Source: Gemmatimonas groenlandica (GTDB taxonomy: Bacteria > Gemmatimonadota > Gemmatimonadetes > Gemmatimonadales > Gemmatimonadaceae). Taken from it: a stretch of 64,000 nucleotides of DNA. Shown one piece after another: positions 16,912 to 25,337 of the stretch (the first letter of the stretch is position 1; each line of letters opens with the position of its first letter). The position numbers were made by a program, and so were the translations under genes. The stretch is taken from assembly GCF_013004105.1 (NCBI RefSeq), contig NZ_CP053085.1:1674001-1738000 (forward strand), in the 5' to 3' direction. The notes beneath the pieces were generated by a model. The model was not told the origin of the DNA, searched no databases, and was given only the letters and a program-made list of their open reading frames with translations.

Positions 16912-18165
16912 TTAAAACCAATCCTGCAACCACGTCTTCACGCGGGTGGCCAGCTTGTCGACACCGGCGCCCGTCAGTGATGGGCGGCGCGCGATCACAC
17001 CGCCAAGCGCCACGCGATGAGCGCCGTACAGGGCCAGACCGACCGCCGTGGCGAAGCGCGGTTCGGCGATCTGCTCAACGAGTCCGCCGACTTTGTCGCC
17101 CGGGACACCCACGCGTACGCCAAGCCCGAACACGTCGGCGGCGAGCTCGCTCACGCCCTCGAGCGCGGCACCGCCACCCGTGAGGACAATGCCCGCATTC
17201 AGCCGACCGGCGAACCCCGCAGTCTGCACCTCGCGCTGCACCTTGTCGAAGATCTCGTCCATGCGCTGATGAATGATGTGCGTCATCAGTTCCCGCGAGA
17301 TGTGCCGCTCGCCGTGCGACGCCGACGCCGGCATGGCGATCACCTGCTCGGCATCCACCATCGGCTCGTACGCGCAGCCGTAGGCTTCCTTGAGCTGTTC
17401 GGCATCGTTGTTCGTGATCCCGAGTCCCTGCACGAGATCACTCGTGACGGCGTTGCCGCCGTACGGGATCGTGCCGAGATGCCGGATCTTCCCCTCGTGA
17501 AACACGGCGAGATCGGTCGTACCGGCGCCGAGTTCGAGCAGGATGACGCCGAGTTCCTTCTCTTCTTCGGTGAGCACCGCCAGCGCACTGGCCAGCGGCT
17601 CGAGCACGAGCTCGCGCGTTTTGTAGCCGGCGCGTTCGATACTCTTGCGCAGATTCATCGCTGGCGAGCTGCCGATCGTGACGAGATACATCTCCGTCTC
17701 GAGGCGCGTGCCGATCATTCCCACGGGATCGCGGATCCCATCGGTCTTGTCGACGCGATACTCCTGCGGGATCGCGTGCAACAGCTCACGGTCCTGCGGA
17801 ATCGCCATCGCGCGCGCGACTTCATTCACGCGATCGACATCGGTGCGCATGATCTCGTTGCCACTGATCGCCACGACACCCGTGGAGCACATCGCGCGCA
17901 CGTGTTCTCCGGCGATGCCGACGTACAGCGATTCCGGGGACACGCCGGCCACGCGACTGGCCTCCTCGACCGCTTTCCGGATGCTGTGTGTGGCCTCCTC
18001 GATGTCGGAGACGACACCCCGTCGCAAGCCCATCGTGCGGGTGTTCCCTACCCCGAGCACGCGCAGCGTCGGCGTGCGCGGCAGATCGCCGTGCACCGCC
18101 GCGACGATAGCGGTAGTGTGCGCGGTGCCGATATCGAGGGCGGCGACAATGGGTTCGGAAGTCAT
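16912..18165 (-). CDS. ftsA: Cell division protein FtsA
   Basis: Actin-like ATPase that tethers FtsZ filaments to the membrane and recruits later division proteins; 417 residues. Actin-family phosphate loops are seen as ALDIGTAHTTAIV (near residue 9) and LELGAGTTDLAVF, the adenosine motif as VLTGGGAALEG, and the FtsA-specific 1C subdomain lies between. The C-terminal KLATRVKTWLQDWF is a short amphipathic helix, as expected for membrane binding. The ATG at 18165 overlaps the ftsQ stop by 4 bases (ATGA). The usual direct neighbour ftsZ is displaced by the M14 gene. Confidence 0.96.
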   Translation of the reverse strand: MTSEPIVAALDIGTAHTTAIVAAVHGDLPRTPTLRVLGVGNTRTMGLRRGVVSDIEEATHSIRKAVEEASRVAGVSPESLYVGIAGEHVRAMCSTGVVAISGNEIMRTDVDRVNEVARAMAIPQDRELLHAIPQEYRVDKTDGIRDPVGMIGTRLETEMYLVTIGSSPAMNLRKSIERAGYKTRELVLEPLASALAVLTEEEKELGVILLELGAGTTDLAVFHEGKIRHLGTIPYGGNAVTSDLVQGLGITNNDAEQLKEAYGCAYEPMVDAEQVIAMPASASHGERHISRELMTHIIHQRMDEIFDKVQREVQTAGFAGRLNAGIVLTGGGAALEGVSELAADVFGLGVRVGVPGDKVGGLVEQIAEPRFATAVGLALYGAHRVALGGVIARRPSLTGAGVDKLATRVKTWLQDWF

Positions 18166-18926
18166 GGCTGTCTGGCGATCACCTGGTCACGGAAGCGGAG
18201 GTCCAGCTCCACCGCACGCAGATGATTCCGCGCGAGGTCCGCTTCCACAGGTAATATGTCCTTGAACCGCGCTACGGTCACGTCGGAGCTGGTTCGCACG
18301 GTGACGCCGCCCAGTTTGAAGCGCATTTCGTCCGTTCCGGCCCGCTCGCCGTGCGAAACGCGGGCATAGAGTCGCGGCGCATCCTTGCGCAGACCGTCCA
18401 ACAGGTGCAAGAGCGAGCTATCGGCCGAGGCGGCGACGGGCACGTCCAGCGGATACCTCGCGGGGTCTATCGGCAGGGGACGCCCGGTGGCATCGGCCGG
18501 CTCGAGCCGTCCCTTGCGCGGCACGTAGGCCACTGGCTCCCGCTCGACGACGCGAATCAGCAGGGTCCCCGGCAGCTGCCGCTCGACGGCGACCGACGCG
18601 ACCATCGGGTGCGCCGCGATGCGCTCGACCAGCGGCTCCAACGGCTGCCACACAGACTGCAAGGTGTCCACCTTGAGCCGCGCAATCAGCTCTGTCGGAC
18701 GAGCATAGCGCACGCCTTCGAACACCACGCGACGGGCGTGGAAGTAGTCGAGTCGCGCCAGCGCGAGGGGGCCCCACCACGGTGCGCCCACCACGACGCC
18801 AACCGCCAGCAGAAATCCAACGGCCCGCACCCAGCGCAGCCAGGTGGGGCGAGCGGCCTTCGCTGTCGCCTTCGGCGACGTTTTCTTGGCCGACGACGTA
18901 CCAGGCTCGAACGCGGCGGTGGCCAT
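18162..18926 (-). CDS. ftsQ: Cell division protein FtsQ
   Basis: Bitopic inner-membrane protein linking early and late division proteins through FtsB and FtsL; 254 residues. A short basic cytoplasmic tail is followed by one transmembrane segment (about 30-52, VGFLLAVGVVVGAPWW), then a POTRA domain beginning at ARRVVFEGVRYARPTELIARL, and the FtsQ/DivIB C-terminal domain. The pattern MVASVAVERQLPGTLLIRVVEREPVAYV is typical of the family. ATG at 18926 overlaps the murC stop (TGATG). Sequence identity in this family is low, so the call rests on the domain pattern and its place between murC and ftsA. Confidence 0.92.
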   Translation of the reverse strand: MATAAFEPGTSSAKKTSPKATAKAARPTWLRWVRAVGFLLAVGVVVGAPWWGPLALARLDYFHARRVVFEGVRYARPTELIARLKVDTLQSVWQPLEPLVERIAAHPMVASVAVERQLPGTLLIRVVEREPVAYVPRKGRLEPADATGRPLPIDPARYPLDVPVAASADSSLLHLLDGLRKDAPRLYARVSHGERAGTDEMRFKLGGVTVRTSSDVTVARFKDILPVEADLARNHLRAVELDLRFRDQVIARQP

Positions 18927-20380
18927 CAGCGGCGCAGCGCCTCGAGCAGCTCAGGTCCCGTCTTGGTGATATCACCGGCGCCCATGGTCACGACCACGTC
19001 GCCGTCGCGAACGACGGCACGCAGTGCGGCCGCCGCGTCGCTTCGCGGGCCCTGCCACTCCAGCACACCCGCCATGACGCGATCGCCAATGAGCGCCGAG
19101 GTGACCGTGGGATCGGGGGCTTCCCGCGCGCCATAGATGTCGCACAGCAACAGCACATCGGCCGCACTCAGCGCATCGGCGAAATCGATTTGCAGATCGC
19201 GCGTGCGCGAATACAAGTGCGGCTGAAAGGCGAGCACGAGTCGACGGCCGGGGAAAGCGTGGCGCGCCGCGGCAATCGTGGCGCGCACCTCGGTGGGGTG
19301 GTGCGCATAGTCATCGACCACATCGATGCCCTGCACTGATCCGAGGCGTTGAAAACGGCGCTCGACGCCGCGAAAGGCGGCGAGTCCCGGCGCCATGCTC
19401 GCGACCGTACACCCGAGGGCGAGTCCGGCGCCGAGGGCGGCGAGCGCGTTGCGTACGTTGTGGATTCCCGGCACCGACAACTGCACCAGTCCCAGGTCTT
19501 CGCCGTCGAACCGCGCCTGAAAGCGTGCGCCCATCGCGTCGAGCACGAGATCACCGGCGACGAGCCGCGCATCAGCGGCGTGCGACGACGGAGCGGCACC
19601 GGGCGCGGTGGCGCTGTAGGCAATGACCTCGTGACGCGACGCAATGCGCAGGGCCATCGCGCCGTCGTCATCGGCGCAGCGGACCACGACGCGCGCCGGC
19701 GTGAGGTACTGCTCGAACGTGCGCATGATGTCGTCGAGATCGCGATAGATGTCGAGATGATCGGCTTCGACATTGAGCACGACGGCGACGGCGGGATCGA
19801 GCGCGAGGAACGAGCGATCATATTCATCGGCTTCGACCACGTACGTGTCGCCACCGAGCCGCAGATTTCCGGCCCAGAGCTCGACACGTCCTCCCACCAC
19901 GCCGGTGGGTTCGCGACCAGCGGCGGCGAGCGCTTCGGTCGTCATCACCGTCGTCGTGGTTTTGCCGTGCGTGCCGGCGATCCCGACCAGCGTACCACCA
20001 CTGACCGCATCGGCCAGCGCTTCGGCGCGACGGACGAGGGGGATACCGGCGTTACGCGCGGCGACCATCTCCGGATGAGACGCCGCGATCGCCGAGGAGT
20101 AGACGACCGCGCGCGAGCCGGCGACCAGCGCAGCATCGTGCGCGGCGACGGCGATCCCGTAGCGCGCGAGATCGGGCGCCCCCGCCGGATTCGCGTCAGT
20201 GCCCTGAATGCGCACGCCGCGACGAGCGAGCAGTTCAGCCAGCGCACTCATGCCAGCACCGGCGATCCCGATGAAATGCACCGGACGCGGGTCGCTGCGA
20301 TCGAGCAGAATGGCGGCCGTCAGCGACGGAGCGCGGGTGCCGGATTCGGCGTTATCGGGGCGTGTAGGCGGCGCAGACAT
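18926..20380 (-). CDS. murC: UDP-N-acetylmuramate--L-alanine ligase MurC
   Basis: Cytoplasmic ligase adding the first residue of the peptidoglycan stem peptide; 484 residues. The Rossmann-like N-terminal domain carries HFIGIAGAGMSALAELL, which binds UDP-MurNAc; the central ATPase domain has GIAGTHGKTTTT; the C-terminal domain has VDDYAHHPTEVRATI and RLVLAFQPHLYSRT. ATG at 20380 gives the usual N-terminal length; a TTG at 20401 that overlaps the murG stop (TGATTG) is possible. No murB follows, so the next enzyme in the pathway must be encoded elsewhere. Confidence 0.96.
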   Translation of the reverse strand: MSAPPTRPDNAESGTRAPSLTAAILLDRSDPRPVHFIGIAGAGMSALAELLARRGVRIQGTDANPAGAPDLARYGIAVAAHDAALVAGSRAVVYSSAIAASHPEMVAARNAGIPLVRRAEALADAVSGGTLVGIAGTHGKTTTTVMTTEALAAAGREPTGVVGGRVELWAGNLRLGGDTYVVEADEYDRSFLALDPAVAVVLNVEADHLDIYRDLDDIMRTFEQYLTPARVVVRCADDDGAMALRIASRHEVIAYSATAPGAAPSSHAADARLVAGDLVLDAMGARFQARFDGEDLGLVQLSVPGIHNVRNALAALGAGLALGCTVASMAPGLAAFRGVERRFQRLGSVQGIDVVDDYAHHPTEVRATIAAARHAFPGRRLVLAFQPHLYSRTRDLQIDFADALSAADVLLLCDIYGAREAPDPTVTSALIGDRVMAGVLEWQGPRSDAAAALRAVVRDGDVVVTMGAGDITKTGPELLEALRR

Positions 20381-20401
20381 GGCTTCAATATGGCGACGCA
20401 A

Positions 20402-21529
20402 TCAACCGATCCCCACGGCATCGAGGCCGAGGGTCATGATGACCGATCGGGCGATGTCGGCGGCGGCACCGGGACGGGCTCGCTGCAGCGCGGCGTGGTG
20501 CATGGCGGCCCGTGCCGCCGAGTCGTCCCGCAGCGATCGCACCGCGGCGTCGAGCGACGCGACGGTAAAATCGTGCTGCGGCACATAGCGCGCGGCGCCC
20601 GATGCCTGCGTCGCCTTGGCGTTGTGCGTCTGGTGATCCTGCGCGGCGCTTGGCAACGGGACCAAGAGCGACGGAATGCCCCAGGCGCACAACTCGGCGA
20701 TCGTCAGCGCACCGGCGCGCGTGACCGCGAGATCGGCGGCGGCGTAGGCGTCCGCTATCGGCGCGAGGTACGGACGGACCCGCACCATGCCGGATTCACG
20801 GTCGAGATACGCTGCCGCCTGCTGCTTCCCCGTTGCCCAGATCACGGCGACCCCGTCGGGAAGTCCTTGCGCAGTCCACGCCGCGACCACGTCGTTCAAG
20901 GCACGTGCGCCCTGACTGCCGCCCACCACGAGCACGACGAAGGCGTCGTGAGGCAGTGCCCACACGCCGCGCGCCTCAGCCCGCGAGCGAGGCGATGCCG
21001 GCGGCGGTTCAATCGGACATCCCAACGGCAGCACCTGCGTCTGTGGGCCGACCGAGAGCCGATTCGCGGCTTCAGGAAAGCCGAGGAACAGCGACTTCGC
21101 GCCCTTCGCGAAGGTGCGTGTCGTCAGCCCCGGATGCGAATCAGGCTCGTGCAGCATGGTGGGTACGCCATGCGCGCGTCCCCACGCCAACGCGACGCCC
21201 GCGGCGTAACCGCCGGTGCCTATGACGGCCCGCGGTGCATTCGATGCCGCGAGTTGCGTGATCTCGCGCCACGCACCGAAAGCGCCCACGATCGTGCGCC
21301 AGTTCTTCCAGGGCGCCTGACGATACAGCGGATGCAGGTCGAGCAGCGTGAACGCGAACTCCGTGGTCGGCAGCACATCGCGTTCGATCCCGCGACGCGC
21401 ACCGATGAAGTGTGGCGCGACATGCGGCGCCTGCTTCACCAACGCGCGGGCAATCGCGAGTCCGGGGTACAAGTGCCCACCGGTGCCGCCGCCCGCAAAG
21501 AAGACACGGGTCGCACGAGACGGCGTCAT
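20402..21529 (-). CDS. murG: Undecaprenyl-PP-MurNAc-pentapeptide GlcNAc transferase MurG
   Basis: Peripheral membrane glycosyltransferase (GT28) that converts lipid I to lipid II; 375 residues. Conserved parts are FFAGGGTGGHLYPGLA near the N-terminus, GTGGYAAG, VVGGSQGARALND, and the donor-site RAGALTIAELCAWGIPSLLVPLP with QDHQTHNA. Three positions that are asparagine in most MurG proteins differ here: HEPDSHPGLTTR replaces the usual HEQN...GLTN, and GCPIEPP replaces GNPVR. No other MurG is in the window and its place between ftsW and murC is standard, so it is probably the working enzyme. ATG at 21529 overlaps the ftsW stop by 4 bases. Confidence 0.94.
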   Translation of the reverse strand: MTPSRATRVFFAGGGTGGHLYPGLAIARALVKQAPHVAPHFIGARRGIERDVLPTTEFAFTLLDLHPLYRQAPWKNWRTIVGAFGAWREITQLAASNAPRAVIGTGGYAAGVALAWGRAHGVPTMLHEPDSHPGLTTRTFAKGAKSLFLGFPEAANRLSVGPQTQVLPLGCPIEPPPASPRSRAEARGVWALPHDAFVVLVVGGSQGARALNDVVAAWTAQGLPDGVAVIWATGKQQAAAYLDRESGMVRVRPYLAPIADAYAAADLAVTRAGALTIAELCAWGIPSLLVPLPSAAQDHQTHNAKATQASGAARYVPQHDFTVASLDAAVRSLRDDSAARAAMHHAALQRARPGAAADIARSVIMTLGLDAVGIG

Positions 21530-22755
21530 GCCATCGCGACCAGCGGGTCGGTGGCGGTGGCGCCGTACACGCGCTCGCGGTCACTGCCGATGTTCACGAG
21601 GATGCCCGTCATCGCCAGCGTCAGCACGAGGTTGGAGCGTCCGTACGACACGAATGGCAAAGTCAGTCCGGTGTTCGGCAACAGGCCAATCACCACACCC
21701 AGATGAATGAAGGCGGTGAACACCGTGACGAAGGTGATGCCGATGGCAAGCAGCGCCGTGAACGGACTTCGCGCCTGCCTCGCGATGCGGAATCCGAGCC
21801 AGCCGTAGAGCGCGAAGGCGAGGGTGAGCGCACCGAGTCCGAGGAATCCGAACTCTTCACCCACGATGGAGCCGATGAAATCGTTGTAGGCGAGCGGCAA
21901 CCAGCCGCGCTGCTGATTGCCCTGACTGAAGCCGACGCCCGCAATGCCGCCGGACCCCACCGCAACGAACGACTGGTACTGTTGATCGGCCGTGGCTGAT
22001 CGCGTGGTCGACTCCTGCTCCTTGGACAGAAAGCTTTCCACGCGCTTCCGCACGTACGAGCTCTGCGACGCCTGAAATCCGATCAGGAGCAGGCCCACCG
22101 CACCGAACAACAGAAAGTGCGAGACGCGCGCGCCGCCCACGAACAGCAGCACCGCCATGATGAGACAGAACATCATAGCTACCGAAATATCCGGCTCGAG
22201 AATCGCCAACAGACTGAGGGCGCCGATCACCACCGCGAAGGGCATGAGCCCTTTGCCCAACTGCTTCACGGCAGCGCCTTTCTTGACGAGCAGCATCGGC
22301 GTCCACACCAGCACGGCGAACTTCGCCAACTCCGACGGCTGTATCGAGCCGTTGAAGAGATAGCGCCGCGAGCCGTACATGCTCTTGGAGATCGCCTCCG
22401 TGCCGGGCAGGATCACGATCAGCATCAGCACGAGACTGATCCCCATGATATGCCACGCATAGCGTCGCCAGACTTCGGCGTCGACCTTGGCGCAGACCGC
22501 GAAGATCACCACGCCCACGACCACGCCGGTGAACTGGCGCAGCACAAAGAAGTGTCCAGGACTGTTCGCCGAGATCGCCTGCAAGGCGCTGGCACTGTAC
22601 AGCACCGCCAACCCGAACGACACCAGCACCGCCGTCACCAGCAGCAGTGCGCGCGCTTCGAGCGACATGCGCCACCGTTCACGGGTGCCCGTGAGATTGC
22701 CGGTCATATTGCCGGTCATGGTTCCGCTCATCACGCCACGCTCGCGATCACTCAC
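21526..22755 (-). CDS. ftsW: Septal peptidoglycan polymerase FtsW
   Basis: SEDS-family integral membrane glycosyltransferase that polymerises lipid II at the septum with FtsI; 409 residues and about ten transmembrane helices. Family motifs are YGSRRYLFNGSIQPSELAKFA, the ILEPDISVAMM region containing the catalytic aspartate, NDFIGSIVGEEFGFLG, and the C-terminal GLLPNTGLTLPFVSYGRSNL. The N-terminal tail contains the short tandem MTGNMTGNLTG, unusual for the family. GTG at 22755 overlaps the murD stop (GTGA); ATG at 22731 is an alternative. Confidence 0.95.
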   Translation of the reverse strand: MSDRERGVMSGTMTGNMTGNLTGTRERWRMSLEARALLLVTAVLVSFGLAVLYSASALQAISANSPGHFFVLRQFTGVVVGVVIFAVCAKVDAEVWRRYAWHIMGISLVLMLIVILPGTEAISKSMYGSRRYLFNGSIQPSELAKFAVLVWTPMLLVKKGAAVKQLGKGLMPFAVVIGALSLLAILEPDISVAMMFCLIMAVLLFVGGARVSHFLLFGAVGLLLIGFQASQSSYVRKRVESFLSKEQESTTRSATADQQYQSFVAVGSGGIAGVGFSQGNQQRGWLPLAYNDFIGSIVGEEFGFLGLGALTLAFALYGWLGFRIARQARSPFTALLAIGITFVTVFTAFIHLGVVIGLLPNTGLTLPFVSYGRSNLVLTLAMTGILVNIGSDRERVYGATATDPLVAMA

Positions 22756-24182
22756 GCGATGACATCCGCGAGTCGCGCGAACTCGCGTCCGCGCTCCTCA
22801 TAATTGTTGAACATGTCGTAGCTGGAACAGGCGGGCGACAACAACACCACGTCGCCGGCCACCGCCATGGCACGGGCCCGATGCATGACCTGCTCGAAAC
22901 TGTCCGCGCCGCAGTGTTCTACCATGACACGTCCGTGCAACGGGGCTTCGAGATCGCCCGAGATCAGCGCGCCGGCCTCACCGTACGCGAGCACGGCCTT
23001 GGCGGTGCGCAGCAGCTCGGGCACCAGCGCCGTATAGGACTCACCCTTGTGACGGCCGCCCAGCAGCACGATGGTGGGACGCGACATGCTGGCCAGTGCG
23101 ACCTTGGTGGAGTCGATGTTGGTGGCCTTGGAGTCGTTGAGCCACAGGATGCCATTGCGATCGACCACCGGCTCGAGCCGATGCGGCAGCGCGCCAAAGG
23201 TCCCGATCGCTTTCGCCAACTTCGCCCGCGCCAAGGGAGTGCGGTGCAAAGGATCAGCCGCCATGACCGCCAGCAGCGCGGCGAGCGCGTTGGCGACGTT
23301 GTGATCGCCGACCAAGGCGAACGTGCCGCGTGCGACCAGCGGCTCGCCAAAAAGGTGCAGCATGCCCGACCCGCGATGGTAATAGCCGTCCACGTCGGTG
23401 CGATGCACGGAGAAGCGGTGCCAATGCCCCGGAATACCAGCCACCAACGCGTCGACATCGGCGCTGTCGGCGGTGGTTACCCACTGCGACGGCAGTTCGG
23501 CATTCGCAAAGAGCCGCTTCTTGTCGGCGTAGTACTCGTCCACACTGGCATAGCGATCGAGATGATCGGGGCTGAGCGTGGTGAGCACGCCGACATTGGG
23601 CATGATGCCCGGTGTGTCGTGCAACTGGAACGACGACAGTTCGAGCGCCGCCCACGCGGGCGGCGCGATCATGAGCGCCAGCTCCGACACGGGCGTACCG
23701 ATGTTGCCGACATCGGCCACGTCATGCCCCAGAGCGCGCAGCAGATGTCCGATCAGCGCCGTCGTGGTCGTCTTGCCGTTGGTGCCGGTCACCGCGATGT
23801 AGCGCAGCGCCGGCTGCAATCGCAGGGCGACTTCGACTTCGCTCACCACGGGTACACCGGCACTGAGGGCGGCGCGGATCGGCGGCGCCGTCGGCGGGAT
23901 GCCGGGGCTGACCACCAGCACCGAGCAGTGTGCGATGCGCTGCACGTTGTGCACGCCCACATCAACGCTGGCGCCTTCGCGTTCGAGCATGGCGCCCGCA
24001 CTGCGTACGGCGTCGGACTTGGAGGCATCGGAGGCGTACACTGAGCAGCCGGCGGCGCGCAGCAGACGCACGGCGGCGATCCCACTGCGGGCGAGGCCGA
24101 CCACGGCGAACTCGCCGCGCCGTTCGGCAAGACGTCGCGCGACAAGCGAGGCGAGCTCCTGCGGCGGCCGTGCGTCACCCAT
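22752..24182 (-). CDS. murD: UDP-MurNAc-L-alanine--D-glutamate ligase MurD
   Basis: Adds D-glutamate to UDP-MurNAc-L-Ala; 476 residues, slightly longer than the E. coli enzyme. The N-terminal domain has VVGLARSGIAAVRLL, the ATPase domain YIAVTGTNGKTTTTALIG, and the C-terminal part LNDSKATNIDSTKVAL with VLLGGRHKG and LSPACSSYDMFNNYEERG, all MurD hallmarks. ATG at 24182 has GGAG seven bases upstream. It follows mraY by 12 bp and its end overlaps ftsW. Confidence 0.96.
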   Translation of the reverse strand: MGDARPPQELASLVARRLAERRGEFAVVGLARSGIAAVRLLRAAGCSVYASDASKSDAVRSAGAMLEREGASVDVGVHNVQRIAHCSVLVVSPGIPPTAPPIRAALSAGVPVVSEVEVALRLQPALRYIAVTGTNGKTTTTALIGHLLRALGHDVADVGNIGTPVSELALMIAPPAWAALELSSFQLHDTPGIMPNVGVLTTLSPDHLDRYASVDEYYADKKRLFANAELPSQWVTTADSADVDALVAGIPGHWHRFSVHRTDVDGYYHRGSGMLHLFGEPLVARGTFALVGDHNVANALAALLAVMAADPLHRTPLARAKLAKAIGTFGALPHRLEPVVDRNGILWLNDSKATNIDSTKVALASMSRPTIVLLGGRHKGESYTALVPELLRTAKAVLAYGEAGALISGDLEAPLHGRVMVEHCGADSFEQVMHRARAMAVAGDVVLLSPACSSYDMFNNYEERGREFARLADVIA

Positions 24183-24194
24183 GGTTTCGCTCCG

Positions 24195-25337
24195 TCAACG
24201 CAATTTGAGCGTGCTGAGCGCGAGGATCGCGCACAAGATACCGATGATCCAGAACCGAATGACGACCTGCGTCTCCGGCCAGCCCGACAGTTCGAAATGA
24301 TGGTGCAGCGGGGCGCGTTTGAACACGCGATGCTGCTGCGCGTACTCCAACCCGAATCGCTTCTTCCGGTACTTGAAGACGGTGCGCTGCAGGATGACCG
24401 ATACGGTCTCCGCCACGAAGACCGCGCCCACGATCAGTAGCAGGAACTCACTCTTCAGCAGAATTGCGATCGAACCCAGTGCGCCACCAAGCGCCAACGA
24501 GCCCGTGTCGCCCATGAACACCTGCGCCGGATGCGCGTTGTACCAGAGGAATCCGATGCAGGCACCGACCACCGACGCGCAGAACACGGTGAGCTCGCCG
24601 GCGCCGCGCATGTAGAAGATCTGCAGATACGCGCTGGTGTCCACGCGACCGGCCACATACGCGAACAGGCCGAGCGTGAGCACCGCGATCGCCATGAGTC
24701 CGGCGGCGAGTCCGTCGAGGCCGTCGGTGAGATTCACCGCGTTGCTGAAGCCGGTGAGAATGAACGTGACCCAGGGGATGTACATCCACGCGGCCCACGC
24801 GACCGCCGGTACGACCAGGATGTACTTGAAGAACGGCAGGGTGGTGCTGGCACCCGGCAACGTGGAAATCGGGAAGAGCAGCAGAATGAGTCCGAGCCCG
24901 AGTCCGCACGTGACCTGCCCGGCGAGCTTGTACCGCTCGACGAGGCCTTCGTTCTTCTTCCCTTCCCGCTTCTGCCTGAGCTTGAGGTAGTCGTCGAGAA
25001 AACCGATCATCCCCATCCACGCCGTGACGGCCATGGCCAGCAAGACGTAGCGATTGCTGAGGCGCGCCCAGAGCAGTACGGGCACGAACGTCGCCGCCAG
25101 AATGATGAGGCCGCCCATGGTCGGCGTGGTGCCCTTGCCCGCATGCGAGTCGGGTGTGCCCTCTCGGACCACCTGATGCACCGCCATGGCCCGGAGCCGG
25201 CGAATGATGACGGGACCGAACACGAACGTGAGCAGCAGCGCCGACACGAACGCGGCGGCCGATCGAAACGTGATGTAATTGAGCAGATTGAACACGCGGA
25301 CATCGTGCGCAAACGGCTGGAGCAGATAGTAGAGCAC
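24195..25337 (-). CDS. mraY: Phospho-MurNAc-pentapeptide translocase MraY
   Basis: Ten-helix membrane enzyme that makes lipid I from UDP-MurNAc-pentapeptide and undecaprenyl phosphate; 380 residues. Catalytic motifs are GKGTTPTMGG, GFLDDYLKLR (paired aspartates), NAVNLTDGLDGLAAG, and the HHHFELSGWPE loop. The GTG at 25337 shares one base with the murF stop (TAGTG) and begins MLYYLLQP, as in other MraY proteins; a longer upstream frame would overlap murF and has no family similarity. Confidence 0.96.
   Translation of the reverse strand: MLYYLLQPFAHDVRVFNLLNYITFRSAAAFVSALLLTFVFGPVIIRRLRAMAVHQVVREGTPDSHAGKGTTPTMGGLIILAATFVPVLLWARLSNRYVLLAMAVTAWMGMIGFLDDYLKLRQKREGKKNEGLVERYKLAGQVTCGLGLGLILLLFPISTLPGASTTLPFFKYILVVPAVAWAAWMYIPWVTFILTGFSNAVNLTDGLDGLAAGLMAIAVLTLGLFAYVAGRVDTSAYLQIFYMRGAGELTVFCASVVGACIGFLWYNAHPAQVFMGDTGSLALGGALGSIAILLKSEFLLLIVGAVFVAETVSVILQRTVFKYRKKRFGLEYAQQHRVFKRAPLHHHFELSGWPETQVVIRFWIIGILCAILALSTLKLR

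Noticed and set aside
19349-21706. A 785-codon open frame on the plus strand opposite murC and murG
   Set aside because: Long antisense frames are expected in GC-rich DNA; the product is Arg/Gly/His-rich with no family motif, and the opposite strand encodes clear MurC and MurG.
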